Source of the DNA: Methanobacteriota archaeon
Lineage (GTDB): Archaea > Halobacteriota > Halobacteria > Halobacteriales > Halalkalicoccaceae
NCBI GenBank assembly: GCA_022561895.1
Contig: JADFQH010000188.1
Location: 1 to 6,238 of the forward strand
Length of the DNA: 6,238 nt
Direction of reading: 5' to 3'
Shown here: piece after piece, positions 1-5,438 of the stretch
Layout of the letters: each line of letters opens with the position of its first letter
Numbering within the stretch: the first letter of the stretch is position 1
The notes under the pieces: generated by a model
The model's input: the letters and a program-made list of their open reading frames with translations, nothing else
Database searches by the model: none
Told to the model about the DNA's origin: nothing
Made by a program: the position numbers and the translations under genes

Positions 1-1016
1 GCGATTTCGCGCACGGCCTCGATCATGCGACGCGGGCCACACACGTAGACGTGCGCTCCCGGCCCCGGGTTGCCGAGCACACGCCGCAGATCCATGCCCG
101 TCTCGGAAGACCGGCCGCCCGTGTAACACAGGGCGCGATCCCCCGCGAGCTGGACCACGTCGTCTCTGTACGCCATGCGTTCGGGAGCGGCGGCGGCATA
201 GTGCACCTCCGTGTCCGCGCCGCTCGCGACCAGCGTCCTAAGCATGGCCAGGATCGGCGTGATTCCGATGCCTCCGGCGATCAGGATCGAGCGCTCCGTG
301 ATCCCACGGGCAACGTATTTTAGCGTCTCCATCGAGAGGCTGTCGACCGCACTTTCGTCCGTGAGCTTGCCGGGAACCACCCGGAAGAGAACGACGGCCA
401 TCAGGCCGAAAAGCGGGACCATCGCGCCGAAGCCGAGTCGCCACGAAACGGCCGCCGCGAGGACACCTGCGACGACCGGCAAGATTGCGTTGCCCGCCTC
501 GCCAGCGGATAAGGTGAGTCCAATGGCGGTACCGTCGCGTTCCTCGTAGATCGCCGAAAGGATCGTAAAGCGGGCGGGCCCGAAAAGCGCCGTCGAGAAG
601 CCAAAGAGGCCGGTGGCGAGAAAGAGCGTAAGTGAGGTGTTCGAGACCGCGACGACCGCGATCATCGTCCCCGAGACCAGCGTGCTGATTACGAGGGCGT
701 TACCCTCGCCGAGGCGATCCCCGATGATCCCGCCGGGAAACTGCCCGAGGGCGTAGGCGATCCAGAGAACGGAGATCAGCAGGCCGGAGGCGGTCAGACC
801 GAGCGAGAACGCCTCCCGGAGGTACGGGAGCAGGGCGGGGAAAACGAGGCGCAAGCCGAGCGAGAGAAACCAGCCGCCCGCCACTCCAAGCAGAATCCAG
901 CCGCGTCCATCCCTCCAGAGATCGCGGACGATAACACGAAGCTGCCCGGTCCCGATCCGTTGCACGTTTCGACCCCACGATAACTGATGGCATTCACCTG
1001 TCGATCCCGGCAGCAT
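1..1016 (-). CDS. MFS transporter N-half fused in frame to ferredoxin-reductase-type NAD-binding domain (partial, runs off left edge)
   Basis: One uninterrupted minus-strand frame, 338 codons visible, without a stop to the window edge. Residues ~40-66, 75-98, 107-125, 129-157, 163-191 and 194-215 are hydrophobic helices of an MFS permease, with the family's loop 2-3 signature near 95-105 (GGIIGDRLGEG). Residues 216-239 look like the central cytoplasmic loop. At about 240-247, where helix 7 is due, the sequence becomes a Rossmann NAD-binding domain: GGIGITPIL at 248-256, an HYAAAAPERMAYRD stretch, and CGP at 326-328 (YVCGPRRMIEAV). This matches the phthalate dioxygenase/vanillate demethylase reductase family; its FAD domain is absent, and any 2Fe-2S domain would lie off the window. 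The start is uncertain: ATG at 1016, or GTG at 965, which trims 17 residues and leaves a more usual N-terminus. The reductase part is charge-balanced, unlike acidic halophile proteins. It could be a true fusion or an assembly chimera. Confidence 0.72.
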   Translation of the reverse strand, partial: MLPGSTGECHQLSWGRNVQRIGTGQLRVIVRDLWRDGRGWILLGVAGGWFLSLGLRLVFPALLPYLREAFSLGLTASGLLISVLWIAYALGQFPGGIIGDRLGEGNALVISTLVSGTMIAVVAVSNTSLTLFLATGLFGFSTALFGPARFTILSAIYEERDGTAIGLTLSAGEAGNAILPVVAGVLAAAVSWRLGFGAMVPLFGLMAVVLFRVVPGKLTDESAVDSLSMETLKYVARGITERSILIAGGIGITPILAMLRTLVASGADTEVHYAAAAPERMAYRDDVVQLAGDRALCYTGGRSSETGMDLRRVLGNPGPGAHVYVCGPRRMIEAVREI

Positions 1017-1120
1017 CGGCGGGTTTTCGTCCCGGTAGCGATCTCAGTTACTAATATTGGGGCCATATTTTATTACTCCGGTCCATCAGGGGTTTATACC
1101 TGTACTTCGTACGCGAGGGT
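1017..1120. promoter_or_regulatory. Divergent intergenic promoter region between the MFS/reductase gene and cysK
   Basis: AT-rich in its middle (1045-1075), unlike the flanking genes. It holds the cysK TATA box at 1093-1098 and, for the minus strand, a weaker AATATTA-like box near 1052-1058 that would place a start site about 12 bases before the ATG at 1016. An imperfect dyad (TAATATTGG, GG, CCATATT, then TTATTA) lies near 1052-1075. Confidence 0.5.
1093..1098 (+). promoter_or_regulatory. TATA box of cysK
   Basis: TTTATA, centred about 25 bases before the cysK ATG at 1121. With the usual archaeal TATA-to-start distance, transcription would begin at or within a base or two of the ATG, giving a leaderless mRNA. 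No Shine-Dalgarno-like sequence is needed or obvious. Confidence 0.6.
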
Positions 1121-2092
1121 ATGTACGGGAGCATTCTGGACACGATCGGCACACCATTGATCCAGATCAGCTCTCCGGAGGGCGCGACCGTGGCAGCGAA
1201 GGTAGAAGCGTTCAATCCGGGGGGCTCGGCGAAGGACCGGCCCGCGCTCGCGATGATCGAGGCCGCAGAGCGCGAGGGGCTGCTCGAACCCGGCGACGCG
1301 GTCGTCGAGCCGACCAGCGGGAACACCGGTATCGGGCTGGCGATCGCCGCCGCCGCCCGCAACTACGACCTGACGATCGTGCTCCCCGATTCGATGTCCG
1401 AGGAGCGCCGCCGCCTGCTTCGAGCCTACGGCGCGGAGATCGAACTCGTTTCGGGGGAGATGACCGACGCGCGCGAGCGCGCCGACGAGATCGTCGCGGA
1501 GACCGGCGCGGTCCAGTTGGGCCAGTTCGAGAACCCCGCGAACGCCGAGGCCCACTACCGTACCACCGCCCCCGAGATCATCGAGGCGGTCGAGGGCCGG
1601 GAGATCGACGCGCTGGTCGTCGGTGTCGGAACCGGGGGGACCATAACAGGGACTGGACGGCGACTCAAAGAGGAGTTTCCAGCGATGGATGTGATCGCCG
1701 TCGAACCCGAAACCAATGCGGTTCTCTCCACTGGAACTCCCGGCAAAGACGAGTTCCAAGGGATGGGAGCGGGCTTCGTGAGCGAGCTGCTCGACATCGA
1801 ACTCTTGGATTCGATCGAGACGGTTCCCCTCGAAGAGGCCGAAACGGAGTGTCGTCGCCTCGCGCGAGAGGAGGGGATTCTGGTGGGACAATCGAGCGGC
1901 GCGGTCTCGGTCGCCTCCCGCCGAGTCGCAAAACGGCTTGCCCAGCCCGAACTCAACTGTCCGGAAGCGCCCGATATGTCCGGACTGACGGCGGATGGCG
2001 GCCTCGAATCGGGATTCGACGACTGCCCGCTCGTCGTGACGATCTTTCCCGACAGCGGCGAGCGCTACCTTTCGACTGGCCTGTTCGACTAA
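1121..2092 (+). CDS. cysK: Cysteine synthase family PLP enzyme
   Basis: Predicted cytosolic pyridoxal-phosphate enzyme making cysteine from sulfide and an activated serine. The 323 residues carry the family marks in order: NPGGSAKDR at 32-40 with K38 as the PLP-binding lysine, substrate loop TSGNTG at 65-70, QFENPAN and H145-Y-R-T-T near 135-149, phosphate-binding GTGGT at 170-174, GQSSGA at 256-261, and the closing PDSGERYLST at 310-319. Length is close to the usual 300-320. An odd insertion between about 275 and 302, where most family members have a short turn, is bracketed by C280 and C302. The start is supported by the TATA box 25 bases upstream. The stop overlaps the convergent gene's stop. 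Whether the acceptor is O-acetylserine or O-phosphoserine cannot be read from the sequence; a cystathionine beta-synthase-like role is less likely. Confidence 0.9.
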   Translation: MYGSILDTIGTPLIQISSPEGATVAAKVEAFNPGGSAKDRPALAMIEAAEREGLLEPGDAVVEPTSGNTGIGLAIAAAARNYDLTIVLPDSMSEERRRLLRAYGAEIELVSGEMTDARERADEIVAETGAVQLGQFENPANAEAHYRTTAPEIIEAVEGREIDALVVGVGTGGTITGTGRRLKEEFPAMDVIAVEPETNAVLSTGTPGKDEFQGMGAGFVSELLDIELLDSIETVPLEEAETECRRLAREEGILVGQSSGAVSVASRRVAKRLAQPELNCPEAPDMSGLTADGGLESGFDDCPLVVTIFPDSGERYLSTGLFD

Positions 2093-2541
2093 CCGCCAAA
2101 CTCCCCTTCTGCAACCCGTACGACCACCGTTTCCTCGACCTCGCGCAGGTCGTACTCGGGAGTCTCACCCTCGCGCCGGGTGACGTACATCGGTTCGACG
2201 AGTTCGCCATCGGAGATCCCGTAAATCGCGAGCGAGTCGCCCGTCTCTCCCGTTTTGACTTCGTTGTCCCGCACCTTCGTCGCCAACTCCCGCGAAAGCC
2301 ATTCCTCGGCGCTGATCGAGGGTTCTTTGACGAACGCCGCCTCAGCAAAGCGAACCAGATACCAGTTCAGATCGTTCAGCAGCGAGACCGCCGCGCCCAA
2401 ACTCACCGTCTCGACGGTAATGGTGTTCTCCCATGGGATCGAGGGATCATAGGTGGCGAGTGCCTCGCGGGCGGTCTCGCGGCTCAGCAGCTCGAAGCGA
2501 AGGTCAACATCCCGCTTGCCGACGAGACAGACGGTCGTCAC
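2089..2541 (-). CDS. Conserved haloarchaeal protein, probably DUF5804 family
   Basis: 150 residues, acidic, with no signal peptide or membrane segment. From memory it resembles a conserved haloarchaeal family of unknown function (DUF5804): an N-terminal TTVCLVG strand, an ELLSRETAREALATYD stretch, a central TVSLGAAVSLLNDLNWYLVR segment, a YVTRREG turn, and a C-terminal YDLREVEETVVVRV strand. There is no obvious catalytic motif and only one cysteine (C5). Translation starts at GTG (2541). The gene lies 58 bases downstream of the thiI stop on the same strand, so co-transcription is likely; the gap shows only a weak TATA-like stretch (TTTTCGATAG about 20-28 bases before the GTG). Its stop overlaps the end of convergent cysK by 4 bases. 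Proximity to thiI hints at a tRNA or sulfur role, but that is inference only. Confidence 0.82.
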   Translation of the reverse strand: MTTVCLVGKRDVDLRFELLSRETAREALATYDPSIPWENTITVETVSLGAAVSLLNDLNWYLVRFAEAAFVKEPSISAEEWLSRELATKVRDNEVKTGETGDSLAIYGISDGELVEPMYVTRREGETPEYDLREVEETVVVRVAEGEFGG

Positions 2542-2599
2542 GGTCGGAGAATGTGTGAGCTATCGAAAAGCGGTTTCGTTTGCCAGCGATCCGGTAGTC

Positions 2600-3769
2600 C
2601 TACGATAGTTCAACCCGCTCGATCCCCGCGACCGACTCCGCGACTAACCCCTCCAGATCGGGTTCGGCCGCCTCGACTTCTTCGAGGACGGCGTTCGTCT
2701 CGGGATACTCGGGTGCGATCCGATTGCAGCCCGCCTCGATGGTCGCGTCTTCGTACGTCCCGATTTCCCGAGCGTGTGCGATGATCTCTTGTTTGTCCCA
2801 TGTCAACAGTGGGCGGTGAACCGGCGCTCTTGTGACCCGATCGGTCAGCGCGAGGTTCGCACTCGTCTGACTGGATTTCTGACCGATTGCTTCACCCGTA
2901 ACGATCCCCACCGCATCGGTCTCTTCAGCAACTCGTTCCCCGACCCGGAGCATGTATCGGCGCAACGAGAGCATCCTCGTCTTCCCGGTCTCGCTCACGA
3001 GTCGCTCGGCGGCAGCACCCGCGGGCGCGATCCGCAGATCGTGTGTGTGATTCGGCGCATACTCGGCGAGGGTGCGGGCGGATTCGACCGCGCGGGCGAC
3101 GTGGTCTGCCCCTCCATAGTTCTCGAAATCAAAGTACAGTGGGACGATGGGCGAACCGCGTTTCATCACCTCCCACGCCGCAACGGGTGAATCAATCCCC
3201 CCAGAGAGAAGCGAAACGAGTGGGCGCTGGCTCCCTAATGGAAGGCCGCCGGGACCTACACGTTTCTCTGTGACGATAAACGATTCATCGGAACGACATT
3301 CGACGTAGAAGGTAAGTGAAGGGTTTTCGAGGTCGACTTCGGGCTTTTCGAGTGCGTCCCAGATCGCCTGCCCGCCCTCGCGTTCGATCTCCTCGCTCGT
3401 AAACGGGTGGGCGTCGCGCGTGCCAGCGCGTCGGGCAGAAACGGCAAAGGGCCCCTCGATCTCGGTCGCTGTGGCGACCTCGGCGAGCGCCTCACAGATC
3501 GCGTCCATCGTCGGTTCAGCCGAGCGCGCCGGACTGGCGGAGACGATTCCGAACGTATCGCAGGCGGCCGCCGTCGCCGCCTCGACTTCGGGGGTTCTGA
3601 TCCGCGGGCGCGACCATTGCCAGTCGAGGGTTCCCGTGACCTCGCGTGAGTCGAGCATGGCTTGGAGATTCGTTTCGAGCGAGCGCTCCATATCCCGCTG
3701 GACCTTCGTGCTCTTGACGCCGATATCCCCGTAGCGCACGAGGACGGTATCGGCTCCGGGCGGGATCAT
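2600..3769 (-). CDS. thiI: tRNA 4-thiouridine synthetase ThiI (no rhodanese domain)
   Basis: Adenylates uridine 8 of tRNA and inserts sulfur to form 4-thiouridine; some family members also serve thiamine thiazole synthesis. The 389 residues show the N-terminal ferredoxin-like region (VLVRYGDIGVKS at 9-20), a THUMP domain (about 60-170, including FAVSARRAG and HPFTSEEIE), and the PP-loop ATPase domain with LLSGGIDSPVAAW at 187-199. GEAIGQKSSQT at 292-302 and HRPLLTWDKQEI at 318-329 complete the fold. The protein ends after the PP-loop domain, so the bacterial C-terminal rhodanese domain is missing, as is common in archaea. C348 (EAGCNRIAP) aligns with the PP-loop cysteine C344 of E. coli ThiI; the only others are C70, C92 and C158, with no CxxC. 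The ATG is supported by a TATA-like box 25 bases upstream. The DUF5804-like gene follows. Confidence 0.93.
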   Translation of the reverse strand: MIPPGADTVLVRYGDIGVKSTKVQRDMERSLETNLQAMLDSREVTGTLDWQWSRPRIRTPEVEAATAAACDTFGIVSASPARSAEPTMDAICEALAEVATATEIEGPFAVSARRAGTRDAHPFTSEEIEREGGQAIWDALEKPEVDLENPSLTFYVECRSDESFIVTEKRVGPGGLPLGSQRPLVSLLSGGIDSPVAAWEVMKRGSPIVPLYFDFENYGGADHVARAVESARTLAEYAPNHTHDLRIAPAGAAAERLVSETGKTRMLSLRRYMLRVGERVAEETDAVGIVTGEAIGQKSSQTSANLALTDRVTRAPVHRPLLTWDKQEIIAHAREIGTYEDATIEAGCNRIAPEYPETNAVLEEVEAAEPDLEGLVAESVAGIERVELS

Positions 3770-3790
3770 GTCGGGAGTAGATCGAGCGAG

Positions 3791-3796
3791 GATAAA
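3791..3796 (-). promoter_or_regulatory. Probable TATA box of thiI
   Basis: On the minus strand this reads TTTATC, centred about 25 bases before the thiI ATG at 3769. That spacing fits a leaderless haloarchaeal transcript and suggests thiI can be transcribed independently of mat upstream. Confidence 0.45.
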
Positions 3797-3813
3797 CGGG
3801 CTTCGAACCCCGT
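3796..3813. repeat. Inverted repeat next to the thiI promoter
   Basis: ACGGG (3796-3800) and CCCGT (3809-3813) pair around an 8-base loop with TTCGAA at its centre. It abuts the proposed thiI TATA box on its upstream side, where a regulator or basal factor could bind. It resembles a tRNA T-arm superficially but has the wrong loop length. Confidence 0.4.
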
Positions 3814-3863
3814 GGACGACTCGGTATTAGAACGTCGAGGAGTCGCTTCGCTCTTCTTCGTGC

Positions 3864-3888
3864 TCTGACCTCACTTCGTTCGGTCAGA
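3864..3888. terminator. Hairpin at the end of mat, possible terminator or RNA-processing site
   Basis: A perfect 7-base stem, TCTGACC (3864-3870) with GGTCAGA (3882-3888), around an 11-base loop. Read along the mat mRNA, the first arm contains the TGA stop codon. No T-run follows, so a classical archaeal U-rich terminator is not evident. A second short GC-rich hairpin-like motif (GAGCGAAGCGACTC, minus strand) follows at about 3840-3853. Confidence 0.35.
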
Positions 3889-5089
3889 ACGTCGATAGTT
3901 CGCCATCGATCGTGCGCTGGGTGATCTCCGAAACGTTCGCGAGTTCACGATCGACGATTTCGACGACATCGTCCTCGATATCTCCGAGCGAAACGCCCTC
4001 TTCGGCGACGATGTGGGCGTCTGCGACGTGGGGCTGATCGATCGGACGACCGATCTGACTGAGCAGCCGAATCCGCAGATCGCGGATGCCATCCACTTCC
4101 TCGACGACCGCACGGGCGACCTCGGTAGAGAGGAGGTTGTAGATCTTCCCGATGTGGTTGACGGGGTTCTTTCCACTGGTTGCCTCCATCGACATCGACC
4201 GGTTGGGGGTGATCAGGCCGTTCGCGCGGTTTCCTCGACCTACCGAGCCGTCGTCGCCCTGCTCGGCGCTCGTTCCGGTTGTCGTAAGATAGATCGATCC
4301 CTGCTCGTAGTCGTCGGCGGTGTTGACGTGGACGGCGACCTCTCGATCGGTGTACTCGCCTGCGAGTTCGGCGACGTGTTTGCGGACGCCGACGACGGCC
4401 TCGTCGTATGCGTCCATACCGGCCACGTGCTCGTCGATCATGGCGACGGCCACCGTAATATCGATCCGGTCGTCCTCGCGCTTTCCCATGAGTTTTACGT
4501 CCGGCCCGACCGCCGGATTCGAATCGCTGTAGGCTCCGTTGAGGCTTCGTTCGGCTTCCAGTACGATCCGCTCGGTCTCGGTGAGGGGCGCATGACCTAC
4601 CCCGAAGGAGGTGTCGTTCGCCATCGGAACCGTTGTGCCCTCCTCGCCGAACACCTCTTGGAGGTCGCCCGATCCCTCACCGAGCTTTACGTCGACGATT
4701 ACGTCCGTGCCGAATTCGAGTTCGGGGACCTGTTCTGCGAGGCACTCGCGGGCGGCTTCGAGGGCGATCTTCCCAGTCGGGATCTTCGTCCCTTCGTACT
4801 CTTTGGTCGCACGGCCAACGATAAGGAGATAGATCGGGTCGATCATCTCGCCGCCACCGAAGGCGGGTGCGGCGTTGCCAGCAACGAGTTGGGTTTCGTC
4901 GGTGTTGTAGTGAAGAACTTTGCCAACGCGATCGATATACTCCTGTGAGAGCGCGCGAGAGACGCTTTCTGCAACGCCGTCACAGATCGAATCGGGGTGG
5001 CCAAGCCCCTTTCGCTCGACGATCTCTACTTCCTGATCCTCGACCGCTTTGCGATCGATCGGCTCGACTCGGATGTTCCGCTCGGTCAT
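3884..5089 (-). CDS. mat: S-adenosylmethionine synthetase, archaeal type
   Basis: Makes S-adenosylmethionine from ATP and methionine in the cytosol. The 401-residue length and motifs fit the archaeal MAT family (distinct from bacterial MetK). In order: ERKGLGHPDSICDG at 25-38, HYNTDETQLVAG at 60-71, GGGEMIDPIYLLIVGRA at 78-94, GEGSGDLQEVF at 137-147, NDTSFGVGHAPLTETE at 158-173, GRGNRANGLITPNRSMSME at 284-302, SGKNPVNHIGKIYN at 305-318, and SQIGRPIDQPH near the C-terminus. The family's signature blocks all look intact, so the enzyme should be active. The ATG at 5089 sits about 29 bases after a TATA-like box (5114-5121, minus strand). It is followed 114 bases later by thiI on the same strand. 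A long plus-strand open frame across it is a codon-bias shadow. Confidence 0.96.
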   Translation of the reverse strand: MTERNIRVEPIDRKAVEDQEVEIVERKGLGHPDSICDGVAESVSRALSQEYIDRVGKVLHYNTDETQLVAGNAAPAFGGGEMIDPIYLLIVGRATKEYEGTKIPTGKIALEAARECLAEQVPELEFGTDVIVDVKLGEGSGDLQEVFGEEGTTVPMANDTSFGVGHAPLTETERIVLEAERSLNGAYSDSNPAVGPDVKLMGKREDDRIDITVAVAMIDEHVAGMDAYDEAVVGVRKHVAELAGEYTDREVAVHVNTADDYEQGSIYLTTTGTSAEQGDDGSVGRGNRANGLITPNRSMSMEATSGKNPVNHIGKIYNLLSTEVARAVVEEVDGIRDLRIRLLSQIGRPIDQPHVADAHIVAEEGVSLGDIEDDVVEIVDRELANVSEITQRTIDGELSTF

Positions 5090-5113
5090 TGTCGAGCCTA
5101 CACGTTCGGGTAT

Positions 5114-5121
5114 GCTATACC
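5114..5121 (-). promoter_or_regulatory. TATA box of mat
   Basis: Reads GGTATAGC on the minus strand, preceded by purines (CGGAA) as expected of a BRE, and centred about 29 bases before the mat ATG. Transcription would then start within a few bases of the ATG, giving a leaderless or nearly leaderless mRNA. Confidence 0.55.
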
Positions 5122-5125
5122 TTCC

Positions 5126-5152
5126 GATAACTTTCTCAGGTGTAATGATAAC
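5126..5152 (-). repeat. Paired GTTATC direct repeats upstream of the mat promoter
   Basis: GATAAC on the plus strand at 5126-5131 and again at 5147-5152 (GTTATC on the mat sense strand). The two copies are 21 bases apart, two helical turns, and the first is just upstream of the mat TATA box. The position suits an activator binding on one face of the DNA; with 6-base copies, chance is possible. Confidence 0.3.
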
Positions 5153-5182
5153 CAGTGTGCATCAACCGGATCCGACGACGGA

Positions 5183-5210
5183 TATACTGCATGATCTATC
5201 CTGCACTATA
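5183..5210. promoter_or_regulatory. Imperfect dyad, candidate operator in the mat/zinc-finger intergenic region
   Basis: TATACTGCA (5183-5191) and TGCACTATA (5202-5210) form an inverted repeat with 8 of 9 matching positions and a 10-base spacer. The right arm coincides with the TATA box of the downstream small gene, so a bound dimer would cover that promoter. Confidence 0.35.
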
Positions 5211-5211
5211 C
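5204..5211 (+). promoter_or_regulatory. TATA box of the small zinc-finger gene
   Basis: CACTATAC, centred about 36 bases before the ATG at 5244. A start site 26 bases on (about 5234) would give a leader of roughly 10 bases. Confidence 0.4.
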
Positions 5212-5243
5212 CCATCTACTTGCTGGCGTATGTCGAAGGTACG

Positions 5244-5423
5244 ATGAATTACGCCGACTCTGCCGCGATGCGGCTGTTCCCGATCCAACGCGAGGGATGG
5301 GAGCTTTCGCTCTATGAGTGTCCGAACTGTCAGGGGTCGATCCAAGCGATCGTCACCGACGACGGAGGCACTCCGACCGCGTACCCCTGTCGACACCAGC
5401 TCCCGACGAAGTTTCCGGAGTAG
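5244..5423 (+). CDS. Small zinc-finger-like protein, 59 residues
   Basis: Function unknown. The protein carries CPNC at 26-29 and a second possible ligand pair, C49 and H51 (YPCRHQ), 19 residues after the first knuckle: a CCCH-type zinc site rather than the paired CPxCG knuckles of many haloarchaeal small proteins. There is no membrane segment or signal peptide. I place the start at ATG 5244 because it follows a TATA-like box at 5204-5211. ATG 5268 would give 51 residues and also keep the zinc ligands. The frame is open further upstream, but that stretch covers the mat promoter and the antisense of mat and has no protein-like character. It is divergent from mat and converges on the CYTH gene, with 15 bases between stops. 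It could act in nucleic acid or protein binding, which is inferred only from the zinc motif. Confidence 0.68.
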   Translation: MNYADSAAMRLFPIQREGWELSLYECPNCQGSIQAIVTDDGGTPTAYPCRHQLPTKFPE

Positions 5424-5438
5424 TTCGTGCTGATCTCG

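Noticed and set aside
700..1066. Arg/Ser-rich minus-strand frames of about 90-97 codons
   Set aside because: They are out of frame with the MFS/reductase gene, which explains the same DNA with clear transmembrane helices.
1057..2784. 575-codon plus-strand open frame across cysK and the gene behind it
   Set aside because: It is very rich in Arg and Gly, has no domain-like pattern, and overlaps cysK and the minus-strand genes, all of which show family motifs. It is a high-GC shadow frame.
3790..3825. tRNA or tRNA fragment suggested by GGTTCGAAGCC on the minus strand
   Set aside because: With the tRNA loop length of 7 only 3 stem pairs form; the 5-pair stem needs an 8-base loop. No D-arm, anticodon arm or acceptor stem can be found around it.
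4013..4948. 311-codon plus-strand frame antisense to mat
   Set aside because: It lies wholly inside mat, whose motifs are unmistakable; long antisense frames are common at this base composition.
5049..5423. Longer version (124 residues) of the zinc-finger protein starting at 5049
   Set aside because: The extra N-terminus would be encoded by the antisense of mat and by both promoter regions; a TATA-like box just before ATG 5244 supports the shorter form.
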